From assembly GCF_009184905.1 (NCBI RefSeq), contig NZ_WESC01000008.1, positions 124,001-188,000 on the forward strand: 64,000 nucleotides of DNA, in the 5' to 3' direction. This document shows, in pieces, positions 46,469-57,317 of this stretch; positions within the stretch are counted from its first letter, which is position 1; each line of letters opens with the position of its first letter. The DNA comes from Parvibaculum sedimenti. Its GTDB lineage: Bacteria > Pseudomonadota > Alphaproteobacteria > Parvibaculales > Parvibaculaceae. A model generated the notes under the pieces. That model was not told the DNA's origin, ran no database searches, and saw nothing but the letters and a program-made list of their open reading frames with translations. The position numbers were made by a program, and so were the translations under genes.

Positions 46469-48043
46469 ATGACGGACGAGGGCACCGGAGCAGATATCGC
46501 CGCCTTTCTTTCGCGGCCCGAGACCTATGGGCTTGGCGCCGAGGACAGGATCGGTTGCATAGAGACCCATGCCTCGCGTGTCTATCTCGCGGGCGAGCAC
46601 GTCTACAAGCTGAAGAAGCGCGTCGATTTCGGCTTTCTCGATTTTACGACGCTCGAAAAGCGCCACGCGGCTGCCGAAAACGAAATCGCGCTCAACCGCC
46701 GTACGGCGCCGGATATCTATCTCCGCACGGTGCCCGTGCGCCGCAAGGATGGTGAGTTGCGGCTCGGCGGACACGAAGGCGAGATCGTCGATTGGCTGGT
46801 CGAGATGCGCCGCTTTCCCGCCGAGGGGCTTTTCGCGCGGCTGGCCGATGAGGGGCGGCTCACCCGCGATGAGATCGAGACGCTGGCCGCCGATGTCGCC
46901 GTGTTTCACGCGCATGCGGAAGTGAGACGCGAGCGCGGCGGGGCGGCGCTTTTCGCCCGCATCGTGGCGGGCAATGATGACAATCTGAAAGATTCGGCCG
47001 GTAAGGTTTTCGAGGCTGAAAAGGTCGCGCGTCTGAAGGCGGAGAGCGACCGCCTGATCGCGACCCATGCGGCGTTGCTCGACGGGCGGCGCGACGCGGG
47101 CTTTGTGCGCCGGTGTCATGGCGATCTGCATCTCGGCAATGTGACGCTGATCGGCAATCGGCCCGTCATTTTCGACTGCATCGAGTTCAGCGACGACATC
47201 GCCTCGATCGATATCCTTTACGATCTCGCCTTTCTGCTGATGGACCTTGCCTTCCGCGCGAACACCGATGCGCGGCTGGCGGGCTTCGCCAACCGGGCGC
47301 TCAATGTCTATCTCGATCATGTCGGTGAGGAAGCTATAGCGCCGACGCTTGATGGCCTTGCGCTGTTGCCGCTGTTCGTGGCGACGCGGGCGGCTGTGCG
47401 CGCGAAGGTGACGGCGGTGATCGCCGATACGGAAGAAAAACGCGACCGTTCCCGCTCCTATCTCGATTTCGCGCTGGCGGCGCTTGGCGCCTCGCCTCCG
47501 CATCTTCTCGCGGTGGGAGGACTGTCCGGCACCGGCAAGTCGACGCTCGCCGCGGCGCTTGCGCCCGGACTCGGCGGTCCGCTCGGCGCGATCCATCTGC
47601 GCACCGACATTATTCGCAAGCGTCTCTTCCATGTCTCACCGCTCGAGCGCCTGCCTGAGGCTGCCTATGCGAAGGAGGTGGGGCGCCGCGTTTACGACGA
47701 AATGCTGAAGCTCGCGGGCGTGGCGCTCAGGGCCGGTATGCCCGTCGTGGTTGACGCCGTTTTTTCGCGCGAAGGGGAGCGGGGACGAGCGGAACGCCTT
47801 GCGGCCGAGACTGGCGTTCCCTTCCGGGGGCTCTGGCTGGAAGCCCCGGCGACGACCCTTGAGGCGCGGGTCACGGCGCGCACGGCAGAAGCGCGCGACC
47901 CGTCGGATGCGGATGTTCGCGTGCTGCACCAGCAACTTGGCTATGATCTCGGCCTCATGCGCTGGGCGAAGGTCGACGCTTCCGCGACGCCGGGCGAGTG
48001 CCTTGCGTGCGCCATGAGGCTGCTCGAAAAGCCGCAGGACTGA
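46469..48043 (+). CDS. Fusion of aminoglycoside phosphotransferase-like domain and P-loop kinase
   Basis: 524 aa from the ATG at 46469. The N-terminal half is an APH/choline-kinase fold: RRCHGDLHLGNVTLIG with catalytic Asp and IFDCIEFSDDIASIDILYDL as the Mg loop. From about residue 345 comes a P-loop kinase domain (VGGLSGTGKSTLAAAL) of the gluconate-kinase/AAA_33 type. This architecture is a known bacterial family of unknown substrate. Not direct evidence of antibiotic resistance. Follows the CDF gene without a gap. Confidence 0.83.
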   Translation: MTDEGTGADIAAFLSRPETYGLGAEDRIGCIETHASRVYLAGEHVYKLKKRVDFGFLDFTTLEKRHAAAENEIALNRRTAPDIYLRTVPVRRKDGELRLGGHEGEIVDWLVEMRRFPAEGLFARLADEGRLTRDEIETLAADVAVFHAHAEVRRERGGAALFARIVAGNDDNLKDSAGKVFEAEKVARLKAESDRLIATHAALLDGRRDAGFVRRCHGDLHLGNVTLIGNRPVIFDCIEFSDDIASIDILYDLAFLLMDLAFRANTDARLAGFANRALNVYLDHVGEEAIAPTLDGLALLPLFVATRAAVRAKVTAVIADTEEKRDRSRSYLDFALAALGASPPHLLAVGGLSGTGKSTLAAALAPGLGGPLGAIHLRTDIIRKRLFHVSPLERLPEAAYAKEVGRRVYDEMLKLAGVALRAGMPVVVDAVFSREGERGRAERLAAETGVPFRGLWLEAPATTLEARVTARTAEARDPSDADVRVLHQQLGYDLGLMRWAKVDASATPGECLACAMRLLEKPQD

Positions 48044-48092
48044 TGGTTTCCACCGCTGGCGCCTGTCGCGGCCATGGACTAGATTGCCCCTC

Positions 48093-48848
48093 ATGAGCAC
48101 CCAGGACAAATCCGAACGCAAGACACTGATCCTTACCGGCGCGAGCCGGGGCATCGGCCACGCCACCGTGAAGCGCTTTTCGAGCGCGGGCTGGCGGGTC
48201 ATCACCTGTTCGCGGCACCCCTTCCCCGAGGATTGTCCCTGGGAGATGGGGCCTGAGGATCACATTCAGGTCGATCTCGCGGACCCGAAAAACACCGAAG
48301 AGGCCATCGCCGTCATGCGCGAGCGGCTGAAGGATCAAGGCAGCCGCCTTCATGCGCTGGTCAACAATGCGGCGATCTCGCCCAAGGGGCCGGGCGGCGC
48401 GCGGCTCAACGTGTTCAGCACCGACATGGAGACGTGGCACAAGGTTTTTCAGGTGAACTTCTTCGCGCCGGTCATGCTTGCCCGCGGCCTTGTAGATGAG
48501 TTGAAGGCGGCGCAAGGCTCGGTCGTCAATGTGACGTCGATTGCTGGCATGCGCGTTCATCCATTCGCGGGTTCGGCCTACGCGACGTCAAAGTCGGCGC
48601 TTGCGGGCCTCACGCGCGAAATGGCGGCAGATTTCGGACGGCTTGGCATTCGCGTCAATGCCATCGCGCCCGGCGAGATCGATACGGCAATCCTTTCGCC
48701 CGGCACGGAAAAGATCGTCGCCGAAATCCCGATGCAGCGCCTCGGCAAGCCCGAGGAAGTGGCTCGCACGATCTATTTTTTGTGCACGGATCAGTCGAGC
48801 TACGTCAACGGCGCCGAAATCCACATCAATGGCGGGCAGCACGTCTAG
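48093..48848 (+). CDS. SDR family oxidoreductase
   Basis: 251 aa from the ATG at 48093. LTGASRGIGHATVKRF, VNNAAISPKGPGG, catalytic Ser in NVTSIAGMRV and YATSKSALAGL, then APGEIDTAI and the C-terminal NGAEIHINGG typical of FabG-like reductases. Probably NADP-linked, acting on a 3-oxoacyl or related substrate. Convergent with the gene at 48858. Confidence 0.87.
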   Translation: MSTQDKSERKTLILTGASRGIGHATVKRFSSAGWRVITCSRHPFPEDCPWEMGPEDHIQVDLADPKNTEEAIAVMRERLKDQGSRLHALVNNAAISPKGPGGARLNVFSTDMETWHKVFQVNFFAPVMLARGLVDELKAAQGSVVNVTSIAGMRVHPFAGSAYATSKSALAGLTREMAADFGRLGIRVNAIAPGEIDTAILSPGTEKIVAEIPMQRLGKPEEVARTIYFLCTDQSSYVNGAEIHINGGQHV

Positions 48849-48857
48849 GCGGGCGCC

Positions 48858-49274
48858 TCACGCGAGAAATATCACCGCGCTCTGGCTGTCGCGCAGCATG
48901 GCGTTCTCGCCGACGGTGAAGGCGGAAACCATATAGCCTGTCGCGCCTTCGAAGGCGCCGGTGCCGCTGACGATGCGGCGAATGACATAGCCATATTGCT
49001 GCGAGGGATCGGGGCACTCGCCGATGAGGCCTTCGCCTTCATTGACGAAGTTCACCGTGCCGCCGCCGAAGACGATCTGGCCTTGCTCCGTGAAGTGGCC
49101 ATATTGGTCGGGCTCCACTACCGCTTCGAGGACTGCCTGCGGTGCGCCAGTCGTGAAGACCGGGTCGAGGCCAGCGCCGAAGCTTGCGCGGGTTTCGATG
49201 CGCATGCGCGAGCCCATTTCGTCCTCGGGCGTAACCTTGCCTTCGAAAAGAAGCTGGTAGCGAACTTCCTTCAT
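48858..49274 (-). CDS. Hypothetical protein, possible beta-barrel
   Basis: 138 aa, no signal peptide or membrane segment. It alternates short beta-rich blocks: YQLLFEGKVTPEDEMGSRMR, GHFTEQGQIVFGGGTVNFV and SGTGAFEGATGYMVSAFTVG. The GTGxFEGATG turn recalls allene-oxide-cyclase-like or other calycin barrels, but this is a weak likeness. Sits 2 nt downstream of the aminotransferase stop on the same strand, so probably in its operon; a role in the same catabolic step is inference. Confidence 0.6.
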   Translation of the reverse strand: MKEVRYQLLFEGKVTPEDEMGSRMRIETRASFGAGLDPVFTTGAPQAVLEAVVEPDQYGHFTEQGQIVFGGGTVNFVNEGEGLIGECPDPSQQYGYVIRRIVSGTGAFEGATGYMVSAFTVGENAMLRDSQSAVIFLA

Positions 49275-49276
49275 GG

Positions 49277-50665
49277 TCAGGCGCTCCTCAGACTTTCTTT
49301 CGTCACCGTCGCTTCCACATCGTCGAGTGCGTGTTCGGCGCGGTCGAAGATATCGTCTATATCGGCGTCCTTGACGATGAGCGGCGGGCAGAAGGCGACA
49401 ATGTCGCCACCCAAGGCGCGCACGATGAGGCCGTGCTTCTCGGCGGCCTTCACCACGGCGGCGCCGATACCGGCCGCGGGATCGAAGCTGCGCTTCGACG
49501 TCTTCTCGGCGACGAGTTCGATGGCGCCGATGAGGCCCTTGGCGCGGGCATGGCCGACCAGCGGATGCTCGGCGAGGCGCGCCACGCGGGCTTCGAATTT
49601 CGGCGCGACGCTACGCACATGGCCGACGATGTTGCGCTTGTCATAAATTTCGAGTGTCTTCGCCGCGACGGCTGCAGCAACCGGATGCGCGGTATAGGTG
49701 AACCCGTGGCCGAAGGTGCCGATCTTTTTGCTCTCGTCGAGCATCGCCTGATACATGTCCTCACCGATGGTGACGGCGGCGATGGGGACGTAGGCGGATG
49801 AGAGCGCCTTGGCGACCGAGATCGAGTCCGGCTTGATGCCGAAGGTCTGGCTGCCGAACATGTTGCCGGTGCGCGCGAAGCCGCAGATGACTTCATCGGC
49901 GATGAAATAGATGCCGTATTTGTCGAGCACGGCCTGAATTTTCTGGAAATATCCTTCGGGCGGAATAATGACGCCGCCCGCACCCATGATGGGCTCGGCG
50001 ATGAAGGCTGCGACCGTTTCGGGGTCTTCCTCGATGATCATCTTTTCGAGGTTCTGCGCGAGCCGCGTCGTGAACTCGTCTTCCGTCTCGCCCGGCTCCG
50101 CATAGCGATAGTAATGCGGGCAATCGGTGTGGCGCGCAAAGGAAAGCGGCAGGTCGAAATCGCGATGATTGGGCAGGAGGCCGGTGAGGCTCGCCGACGC
50201 CACCGTAACGCCGTGATAGGCGCGTTGGCGCGAGATGATCTTCTTGCGTTTCGTCTGACCCCTGGCGTTGTTGTAATACCAGACGAGCTTCACCTGCTGG
50301 TCGTTCGCTTCCGAGCCCGAACCGCAGAAGAGGATCTTCGATGCCTTGTGCGGCACGATCGCCTTCAGCTTCTCGGCGAGTTCGGCCGCGCGCTCATGGC
50401 TCTTGCCGCCAAAGACATGGGTGAAGGGAAGCTGGCGGAGCTGCTCGGTCGCCGCCTCGATCAACTCCGGCTCGTTATAGCCGAGCGAGGTACACCACAG
50501 ACCGGCGAGACCTTCGATATATTTGCGTCCGTCCGCGTCCCAGACATGAATGCCTTCGCCGCGCTCAATGATCATGGGCCCTGTGCCGCGGAAAGCATCG
50601 AGATTGGTATAGGGGTGGATCACCGTCTCGATATCGCGGACAGCGGCGTTGCTCAAACTCGTCAT
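49277..50665 (-). CDS. Class III PLP aminotransferase (omega-amino acid:pyruvate type)
   Basis: 462 aa. PLP residues: GSGSEANDQQVKLVWYYNN for the phosphate loop, ADEVICGFARTGNMFG and the Schiff-base Lys in SVAKALSSAYVPIA. Transfers an amino group from beta-alanine, GABA, taurine-like or aromatic amines to pyruvate. Neighbours are an amidase (upstream, same strand) and a small hypothetical, so the locus could free and deaminate an amino compound. The exact amine is not readable. Confidence 0.88.
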   Translation of the reverse strand: MTSLSNAAVRDIETVIHPYTNLDAFRGTGPMIIERGEGIHVWDADGRKYIEGLAGLWCTSLGYNEPELIEAATEQLRQLPFTHVFGGKSHERAAELAEKLKAIVPHKASKILFCGSGSEANDQQVKLVWYYNNARGQTKRKKIISRQRAYHGVTVASASLTGLLPNHRDFDLPLSFARHTDCPHYYRYAEPGETEDEFTTRLAQNLEKMIIEEDPETVAAFIAEPIMGAGGVIIPPEGYFQKIQAVLDKYGIYFIADEVICGFARTGNMFGSQTFGIKPDSISVAKALSSAYVPIAAVTIGEDMYQAMLDESKKIGTFGHGFTYTAHPVAAAVAAKTLEIYDKRNIVGHVRSVAPKFEARVARLAEHPLVGHARAKGLIGAIELVAEKTSKRSFDPAAGIGAAVVKAAEKHGLIVRALGGDIVAFCPPLIVKDADIDDIFDRAEHALDDVEATVTKESLRSA

Positions 50666-50736
50666 CGTTAGCTCCCTCGGGCTTTGCGCCGAACGGGGCG
50701 TAATATGGGAGCGTTGGGGCAGGGTGTCAAAAGGGC

Positions 50737-52203
50737 TCAGAATCCCGGCGGGGCGCGGAAGCCGCCGAGGAGTTCTTCGAGCATGCCGGCCACTGCGATG
50801 GTCGTGCGGTCGCCGAAATGCGGGCCGATGATCTGGACGCCGACGGGAAGCCCTTCGCTGGTGAGGCCAACGGGCGCGACGCTTGCCGGGAGATGCGCGA
50901 CCATGGCGGGGCCCGCCCAGATCAGCACGTCGAAATATTCGCGCTCCTTGCCGTTCACGGCGATGCGGCGCTTGTGCCAGTTCGATTGCTGGTCATGCGG
51001 GAAGGCGGGGCGCATCAGCATCGGCGCGAGGACGACGTCATAGTCGCGGAAGAAGTCGACCCAGGCCGCCTTCAGTCGAGCCTGATGCTCGTGCCAGACG
51101 AGACGGTCGGCATAGGAAATATTCGCGCCGCGCGCTTGCAGTGAGAGGTGGCTCCGGTCATCGGCGGGAAGTTTTGCGCGCATGTCGGAAAGGCGCTGCT
51201 TCACCGTTTCGGGGAAACGCGACGCGGTGATCGAGTGTAGCAACGTCAGATAAACCTCGTTCGACCATTCGAGCGTGAAGTCGGGACGCGCGGACCAGTC
51301 GACCTTCGCACCCGCATCCTCAAGCGCCTTCGCGGCGTTGTTCAGAAGAGCGGCGGATTCCGTGTCGATGTCGCAGAAGGGGTCGTCGATCCAGACGGCG
51401 ACACGCAGGTTCTTCGGGCTTGTCGCGCGCGCCGGTGCAAGATCGAGCTTCCATCCCTCCGATGCGATCTCGTCGGGACCTGCGACGATGGAGAGCAGGA
51501 GGTCGAGGTCTTCCGCGCTGCGTCCCAACGGTCCGGCGACCGACAGATCGCCTTCCGCCAGATGACCGGGTGGCGGCGAGATGTGGCCGCGCTTGGGAAT
51601 GATGCCGAAGGTCGACTTGTGCCCGAAAACGCCGCAGAGATGCGCGGGCGTTCGGATCGAGCCGCCTATATCGCTGCCGATTTCGAGGCCTGTCAGGCCT
51701 GCGGCCAGTGCCGCCGCAGAACCGCCCGATGAGCCGCCGGGACCGCAGGCGAGGTTCCAGGGATTGTTCGTCGTGCCATAGACATCGTTGAAGGTCTGGA
51801 GATCGCCGGAGAGGAAAGGCACGTTGGTCTTGCCGAAGATATTGGCGCCCGCCTTCTCGATGCGCTCCACTGGCGCCGCGCTTCTCTCCGGCACATGATC
51901 CTCATATTCGGGCGAGCCGCCCGTCGAGGTCAGGCCCTTTACCTCGTAGGCGTCCTTGATGGTCATGGGGAGACCGTGGAGGGGCCCCCAGACCTCGCCG
52001 CGTGCCAGCGCTTCATCGGCGGCCAGCGCCTTTTCGCGCGCGGCGTCGAAATCGCTGGCGACAATGGCGTTGATCTTCGGATTGTGGAGAACCGTGCGGG
52101 CGATGAAATGCTCCAGCAATTCGCGCGAGCTGATTTCGCGAGACTGGATCATGCGGGCGAGCTCGGCGGCGGATTTGAAGTGAAGTTCGGTTGCTGCGGC
52201 CAT
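50737..52203 (-). CDS. Amidase (amidase signature family)
   Basis: 488 aa from the ATG at 52203. Ser-cisSer-Lys triad: Lys in PMTIKDAYEVKG, cis-Ser in GPGGSSGGSAAALAAG and the nucleophile in GSDIGGSIRTPA, within HLCGVFGHKST. It is not obviously GatA (no gatB or gatC nearby), so a small-molecule amide or nitrile-derived amide is the likely substrate. Same strand as the aminotransferase downstream (71-nt gap); divergent from the acyl-CoA ligase. Confidence 0.87.
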   Translation of the reverse strand: MAAATELHFKSAAELARMIQSREISSRELLEHFIARTVLHNPKINAIVASDFDAAREKALAADEALARGEVWGPLHGLPMTIKDAYEVKGLTSTGGSPEYEDHVPERSAAPVERIEKAGANIFGKTNVPFLSGDLQTFNDVYGTTNNPWNLACGPGGSSGGSAAALAAGLTGLEIGSDIGGSIRTPAHLCGVFGHKSTFGIIPKRGHISPPPGHLAEGDLSVAGPLGRSAEDLDLLLSIVAGPDEIASEGWKLDLAPARATSPKNLRVAVWIDDPFCDIDTESAALLNNAAKALEDAGAKVDWSARPDFTLEWSNEVYLTLLHSITASRFPETVKQRLSDMRAKLPADDRSHLSLQARGANISYADRLVWHEHQARLKAAWVDFFRDYDVVLAPMLMRPAFPHDQQSNWHKRRIAVNGKEREYFDVLIWAGPAMVAHLPASVAPVGLTSEGLPVGVQIIGPHFGDRTTIAVAGMLEELLGGFRAPPGF

Positions 52204-52403
52204 GTGGTCCTCGACTTTCCCTTTTCCGCCAAGATTAACGGTCAGCGGCCCGGCCGACGCAATAAAATTGCCGTCCGGCGCCCCTTCCGACGACATTGTC
52301 GGCGAGGGGCCGAGCCGCTAGACTGCGCCAAAACCTGCGCAAAACGCTGCGTCCGGCTGGAACGGCGCCGTTTTTCGCCAATTATTGTCAGGGACAGGGA
52401 ACT

Positions 52404-54044
<1,641 letters not shown>

Positions 54045-54073
54045 TCGGCCGCGAGGCCAAAGGGGAGGACGGG

Positions 54074-54820
54074 ATGGAAGGAAAATCACGCGCCGCGCGT
54101 TGGGGCGGGCGGATCGGCATCGTGGCGATCCTGCTGCTGGCCGCCGCCATTGCGGCCAACCATCTCGGCCTGCTCGGTTATGAGCTGCCGCTCATGGGCA
54201 TCGCGGTTGCCGCGCTGCTCGGTGTCATAGCCATTCTGGTCTCGCTCATCGGCCTCATCATTACATTGCGTGGCAAGCCGGGCGCGGGGGCGGCGGTTCT
54301 CGGCGTGGTGCTTGGGGTGGTGGCGGCTGCGCCGCTTGCCTCCACCTTCGTTCTCGGTCGTGGCGTGCCGCGCATTCACGACATCACGACCGATCTCGCG
54401 AACCCGCCTCAGTTCGAGGCGGTCGTCGCTCTGCGTCAGGGCGCGCCGAATGCGCTCGACCGTTCGACGCCAGCCGATCTCGCGGAGCAGCAGCAGAAGG
54501 CCTATCCTGATCTTGTGACGCTCACCGTGGCGGAGCAGCCGGGCAAGGTCTATGTGGCCGCGCTCGAGACTGCGAAGGAGATGGGCTGGACGCTCGACCG
54601 CTCGACGCCTGAAAAAGGATTGATCGAGGCAACTGCGGTGACCAGGCTCATCGGCTTCAAGGATGATGTCGCGATCCGCATCACGGAGAAGGATGGCGGC
54701 ACGGCAGTCGATCTTCGCTCCGTCTCGCGCGTTGGCGTGAGCGATCTCGGCGCCAATGCGAAGCGCATCCGCGCATTTCTCGATGCGCTGAAGGCGAAGC
54801 TCGCGACGCAGGGCTCCTGA
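54074..54820 (+). CDS. DUF1499 membrane protein
   Basis: 248 aa. Three N-terminal hydrophobic segments (IGIVAILLLAAAIAANHLGL; MGIAVAALLGVIAILVSLIG; GAAVLGVVLGVVAAAPLAST), then a C-terminal DUF1499 domain (ANPPQFEAVVAL, VRITEK-like block, VDLRSVSRVGVSDLGANAKR). Function unknown; a membrane-anchored domain facing the periplasm or cytoplasm. Starts 29 nt after the CoA ligase. Confidence 0.83.
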   Translation: MEGKSRAARWGGRIGIVAILLLAAAIAANHLGLLGYELPLMGIAVAALLGVIAILVSLIGLIITLRGKPGAGAAVLGVVLGVVAAAPLASTFVLGRGVPRIHDITTDLANPPQFEAVVALRQGAPNALDRSTPADLAEQQQKAYPDLVTLTVAEQPGKVYVAALETAKEMGWTLDRSTPEKGLIEATAVTRLIGFKDDVAIRITEKDGGTAVDLRSVSRVGVSDLGANAKRIRAFLDALKAKLATQGS

Positions 54821-55705
54821 TCAGGGTAAGCGATATTCTGCACCGAGCGCGGGCTCGCCGTCAGTCACGACGCGGCCCTGCTGGACAAGCCGTCCCATAT
54901 GCGCAAGCACGGAACGGGCGGCCGCCGGATAGAGCCTCTTGTCGACTGCGGCATAGATCACCGGCACCATGTCCGCGATGCGGGTGTGGCCCGCCTTCAA
55001 TTGTTCGATGATCTGGCTTTCGCGATCCTCGCGATGGGCGATGAAGGCGCGGACGAAGGGCTTGGGGTCGCGGATCGCGGGCCCGTGCGTCGGCCAGTAG
55101 GTTTCGTCGTCACGTGTGAGCAGCAGTTCGAGCGAGTTCATGTAGTCGCTCATATTGCCATCGGGCGGGCTGACGATGCTGGTGGACCAGCCCATGACGT
55201 GGTCGCCGGAGAAGAGCGCCTTTTCCTCGCGGAGCGCGAAGCAGATGTGGTTCGAGGTGTGGCCCGGCGTATGGACGCATTCGACGCTCCAGCCCTCGCC
55301 CTCGATGATATCGCCATGCCGGATTTCGACATCCGGCACGAAGGACATGTCGCCATCTTCCTCGCCGGCGCCGCCGGCATGCGGACCGTAACCATAGGTC
55401 CTGGCGCCCGTGCGCGCCTTGAGCGGCGCTGCCGCCGGCGAGTGGTCGCTATGGGTGTGGGTGATGAGGATATGGGTAACTGTCTCGCCTTCGAGCGCGC
55501 GCATCAGCGCCTCAACATGCTTTTCGTCGAGCGGGCCGGGATCGATTACCGCGACCGTGCCACGGCCGACGATATAGGTGCCCGTACCCTTGTAAGTGAA
55601 GGCCGAAGGATTTTCCGCGACGACGCGGCGGATCAGCGGCGAAACCTGCTCGCTTTCGCCATAAGTGAATTCGATCTCGCGCACGTAAGGAATTTCGACG
55701 GCCAT
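54821..55705 (-). CDS. MBL-fold metallo-hydrolase (LACTB2-like)
   Basis: 294 aa from the ATG at 55705 (GAGAGA upstream; an ATG at 55720 is also in frame). Metal-binding ITHTHSDHSPAA, HTPGHTSNHI, FSGDHVMGWS and PTHGPAIRD. The C-terminal winged-helix-like part (VYAAVDKRLYPAAARSVLAH) is a LACTB2/nuclease-related feature. Could be an endoribonuclease or a hydrolase of thioesters. Convergent with the DUF1499 gene with no intergenic gap. Confidence 0.86.
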   Translation of the reverse strand: MAVEIPYVREIEFTYGESEQVSPLIRRVVAENPSAFTYKGTGTYIVGRGTVAVIDPGPLDEKHVEALMRALEGETVTHILITHTHSDHSPAAAPLKARTGARTYGYGPHAGGAGEEDGDMSFVPDVEIRHGDIIEGEGWSVECVHTPGHTSNHICFALREEKALFSGDHVMGWSTSIVSPPDGNMSDYMNSLELLLTRDDETYWPTHGPAIRDPKPFVRAFIAHREDRESQIIEQLKAGHTRIADMVPVIYAAVDKRLYPAAARSVLAHMGRLVQQGRVVTDGEPALGAEYRLP

Positions 55706-55784
55706 CGGAATATCTCTCATTTTGCCGCGGCTGTTTGCGACTGTGCCGCAGCATGGACCGGGCAGGCGGTCAGTTCAACGGCTC

Positions 55785-57317
55785 TCAGTCCATCACTGCA
55801 TGGGCGGCCTGATCGGCGGGTATCGGGTTGGTCATCTTCGGCGAGCGCATCAGATAGACCGCCGGGACGGCAATCAGTGTCAGCCACATCATCAGCTTGA
55901 AGCCGTCGATATAGGCTATCGCGGCCGCCTGTTGCGTCACCAGCCCATTGATAACGCTCAGGCCCCGCGGGTTGTCGATCGAGAAGGAGGCGTATGCAGA
56001 GCCAGTGCGCAGCAGGGGATTGAACGGGCTTATATGCGCGGCAAGCTGCGCGTGGTTCACCTGCGTCATCGTTGCGATCATCGCCTGAGTGGTGGCGATG
56101 CCGATACTCGATCCGACATTTCGCATGAGGCTGAAGAAGCTTGTTCCTTCGGTGCGCAGATGTGCCTGGAGCGTCACGAAGGAAAGTGTCGTCAGAGGTG
56201 CGAAGATGAAGCCGAGGCCGAGGCCCTGCATGACGCCGGTGCGAACGATTTCCATCTCGCTCACATTGAGGTCGAATTTGCTCATTTCCCACAGCGTGAA
56301 AGACGTGAGAGCAAAGCCGCCAGAAATGATGAGACGCATGTCGACGGAGTTGATGATGCGTCCGGCGACCACCATGGCGACCATCGTTCCGAAGCCGCGC
56401 GGGGCGAGCACGATGCCGGTGGTGATGACCGGATAGCCCTTCAGATTCTGCAGGAAGGTCGGCATCAGCGCCATGGTGGCATAGAGCACGAAGCCGACCG
56501 CCATGGACAGGCAGAGGCCGAGCATCAGATTGCGATCCTTGAACAGATCGAGATCGATGAAGGGCTGCCGCGTCGTCGACGAATGTACGATGAACAGATA
56601 GAGGCCGAAGGCGGCGAGCAACGCCTCAAGGATGATCTCGCTTGATCCGAACCAGTCCTGAATGTTGCCGCGGTCGAGCATGAGCTGCGTGGCGCCGATG
56701 GCGAGGCTCAGAAACGCGAAACCGAGCCAGTCGAAGCGGCGCTCCTTTGAAAGCATCGACTCCCGCAATGCGCCGACAATTGCGCTGAAGGCCAGCACAC
56801 CGAATGGTACGTTGATGTAGAAGACCCAGCGCCAGCTGTAATTGTCGGTAAGCCAGCCGCCGAGCGCGGGCCCGACGATTGGCCCCACCATGACGCCAAC
56901 GCCCCACAGCGCCATCATCTTGCCGCGCTGCTCCATCGTGTACATGTCGAACATGATGGTCTGTGAGAGCGGCACGAAGGCGGCGCCGAACGCGCCCTGG
57001 GCGAGCCGGAAGAAGACAATCTGGTCGAGCGTTTGCGCCGCGCCGCAGAGCATCGACGTGACCGTGAAGCCGACGACTGAAATCGCCAGAAGCCGCTTGC
57101 GCCCGAAACGGATCGCAAGAAAGGCGGTGAGCGGCGTCGCGATGGCGGCGGCGATGATGTAGGAGGTCAGGACCCAGGCGATCTGATCCTGCGTCGCCGC
57201 CACGCTGCCCTGCATGTGGGGCAGGGCGACGTTCGCGATCGTTGAGTCGAGCGTCTGCATCACCGTTGCCAGCATGACGCCAGCGGTGACGATCGCTTTG
57301 CGCATCGTCTCGTTCAT
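55785..57317 (-). CDS. emrB: DHA2-family multidrug MFS transporter, EmrB-like
   Basis: 510 aa from the ATG at 57317, overlapping the emrA stop (ATGA). Fourteen hydrophobic segments expected. N-terminal VMQTLDSTIANVALPHMQGS (motif D1), AIRFGRKRLLAISVVGF (motif A) and GPALGGWLTDNYSWRWVFYI (motif C). Uses the proton gradient to move hydrophobic drugs; with EmrA and an outer-membrane factor it forms a tripartite pump. No TolC gene is next to it. Confidence 0.92.
   Translation of the reverse strand: MNETMRKAIVTAGVMLATVMQTLDSTIANVALPHMQGSVAATQDQIAWVLTSYIIAAAIATPLTAFLAIRFGRKRLLAISVVGFTVTSMLCGAAQTLDQIVFFRLAQGAFGAAFVPLSQTIMFDMYTMEQRGKMMALWGVGVMVGPIVGPALGGWLTDNYSWRWVFYINVPFGVLAFSAIVGALRESMLSKERRFDWLGFAFLSLAIGATQLMLDRGNIQDWFGSSEIILEALLAAFGLYLFIVHSSTTRQPFIDLDLFKDRNLMLGLCLSMAVGFVLYATMALMPTFLQNLKGYPVITTGIVLAPRGFGTMVAMVVAGRIINSVDMRLIISGGFALTSFTLWEMSKFDLNVSEMEIVRTGVMQGLGLGFIFAPLTTLSFVTLQAHLRTEGTSFFSLMRNVGSSIGIATTQAMIATMTQVNHAQLAAHISPFNPLLRTGSAYASFSIDNPRGLSVINGLVTQQAAAIAYIDGFKLMMWLTLIAVPAVYLMRSPKMTNPIPADQAAHAVMD

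Noticed and set aside
46469-48043. Aminoglycoside resistance gene
   Set aside because: The APH-like fold is part of a common fusion family of unknown substrate, and nothing mobile surrounds it.
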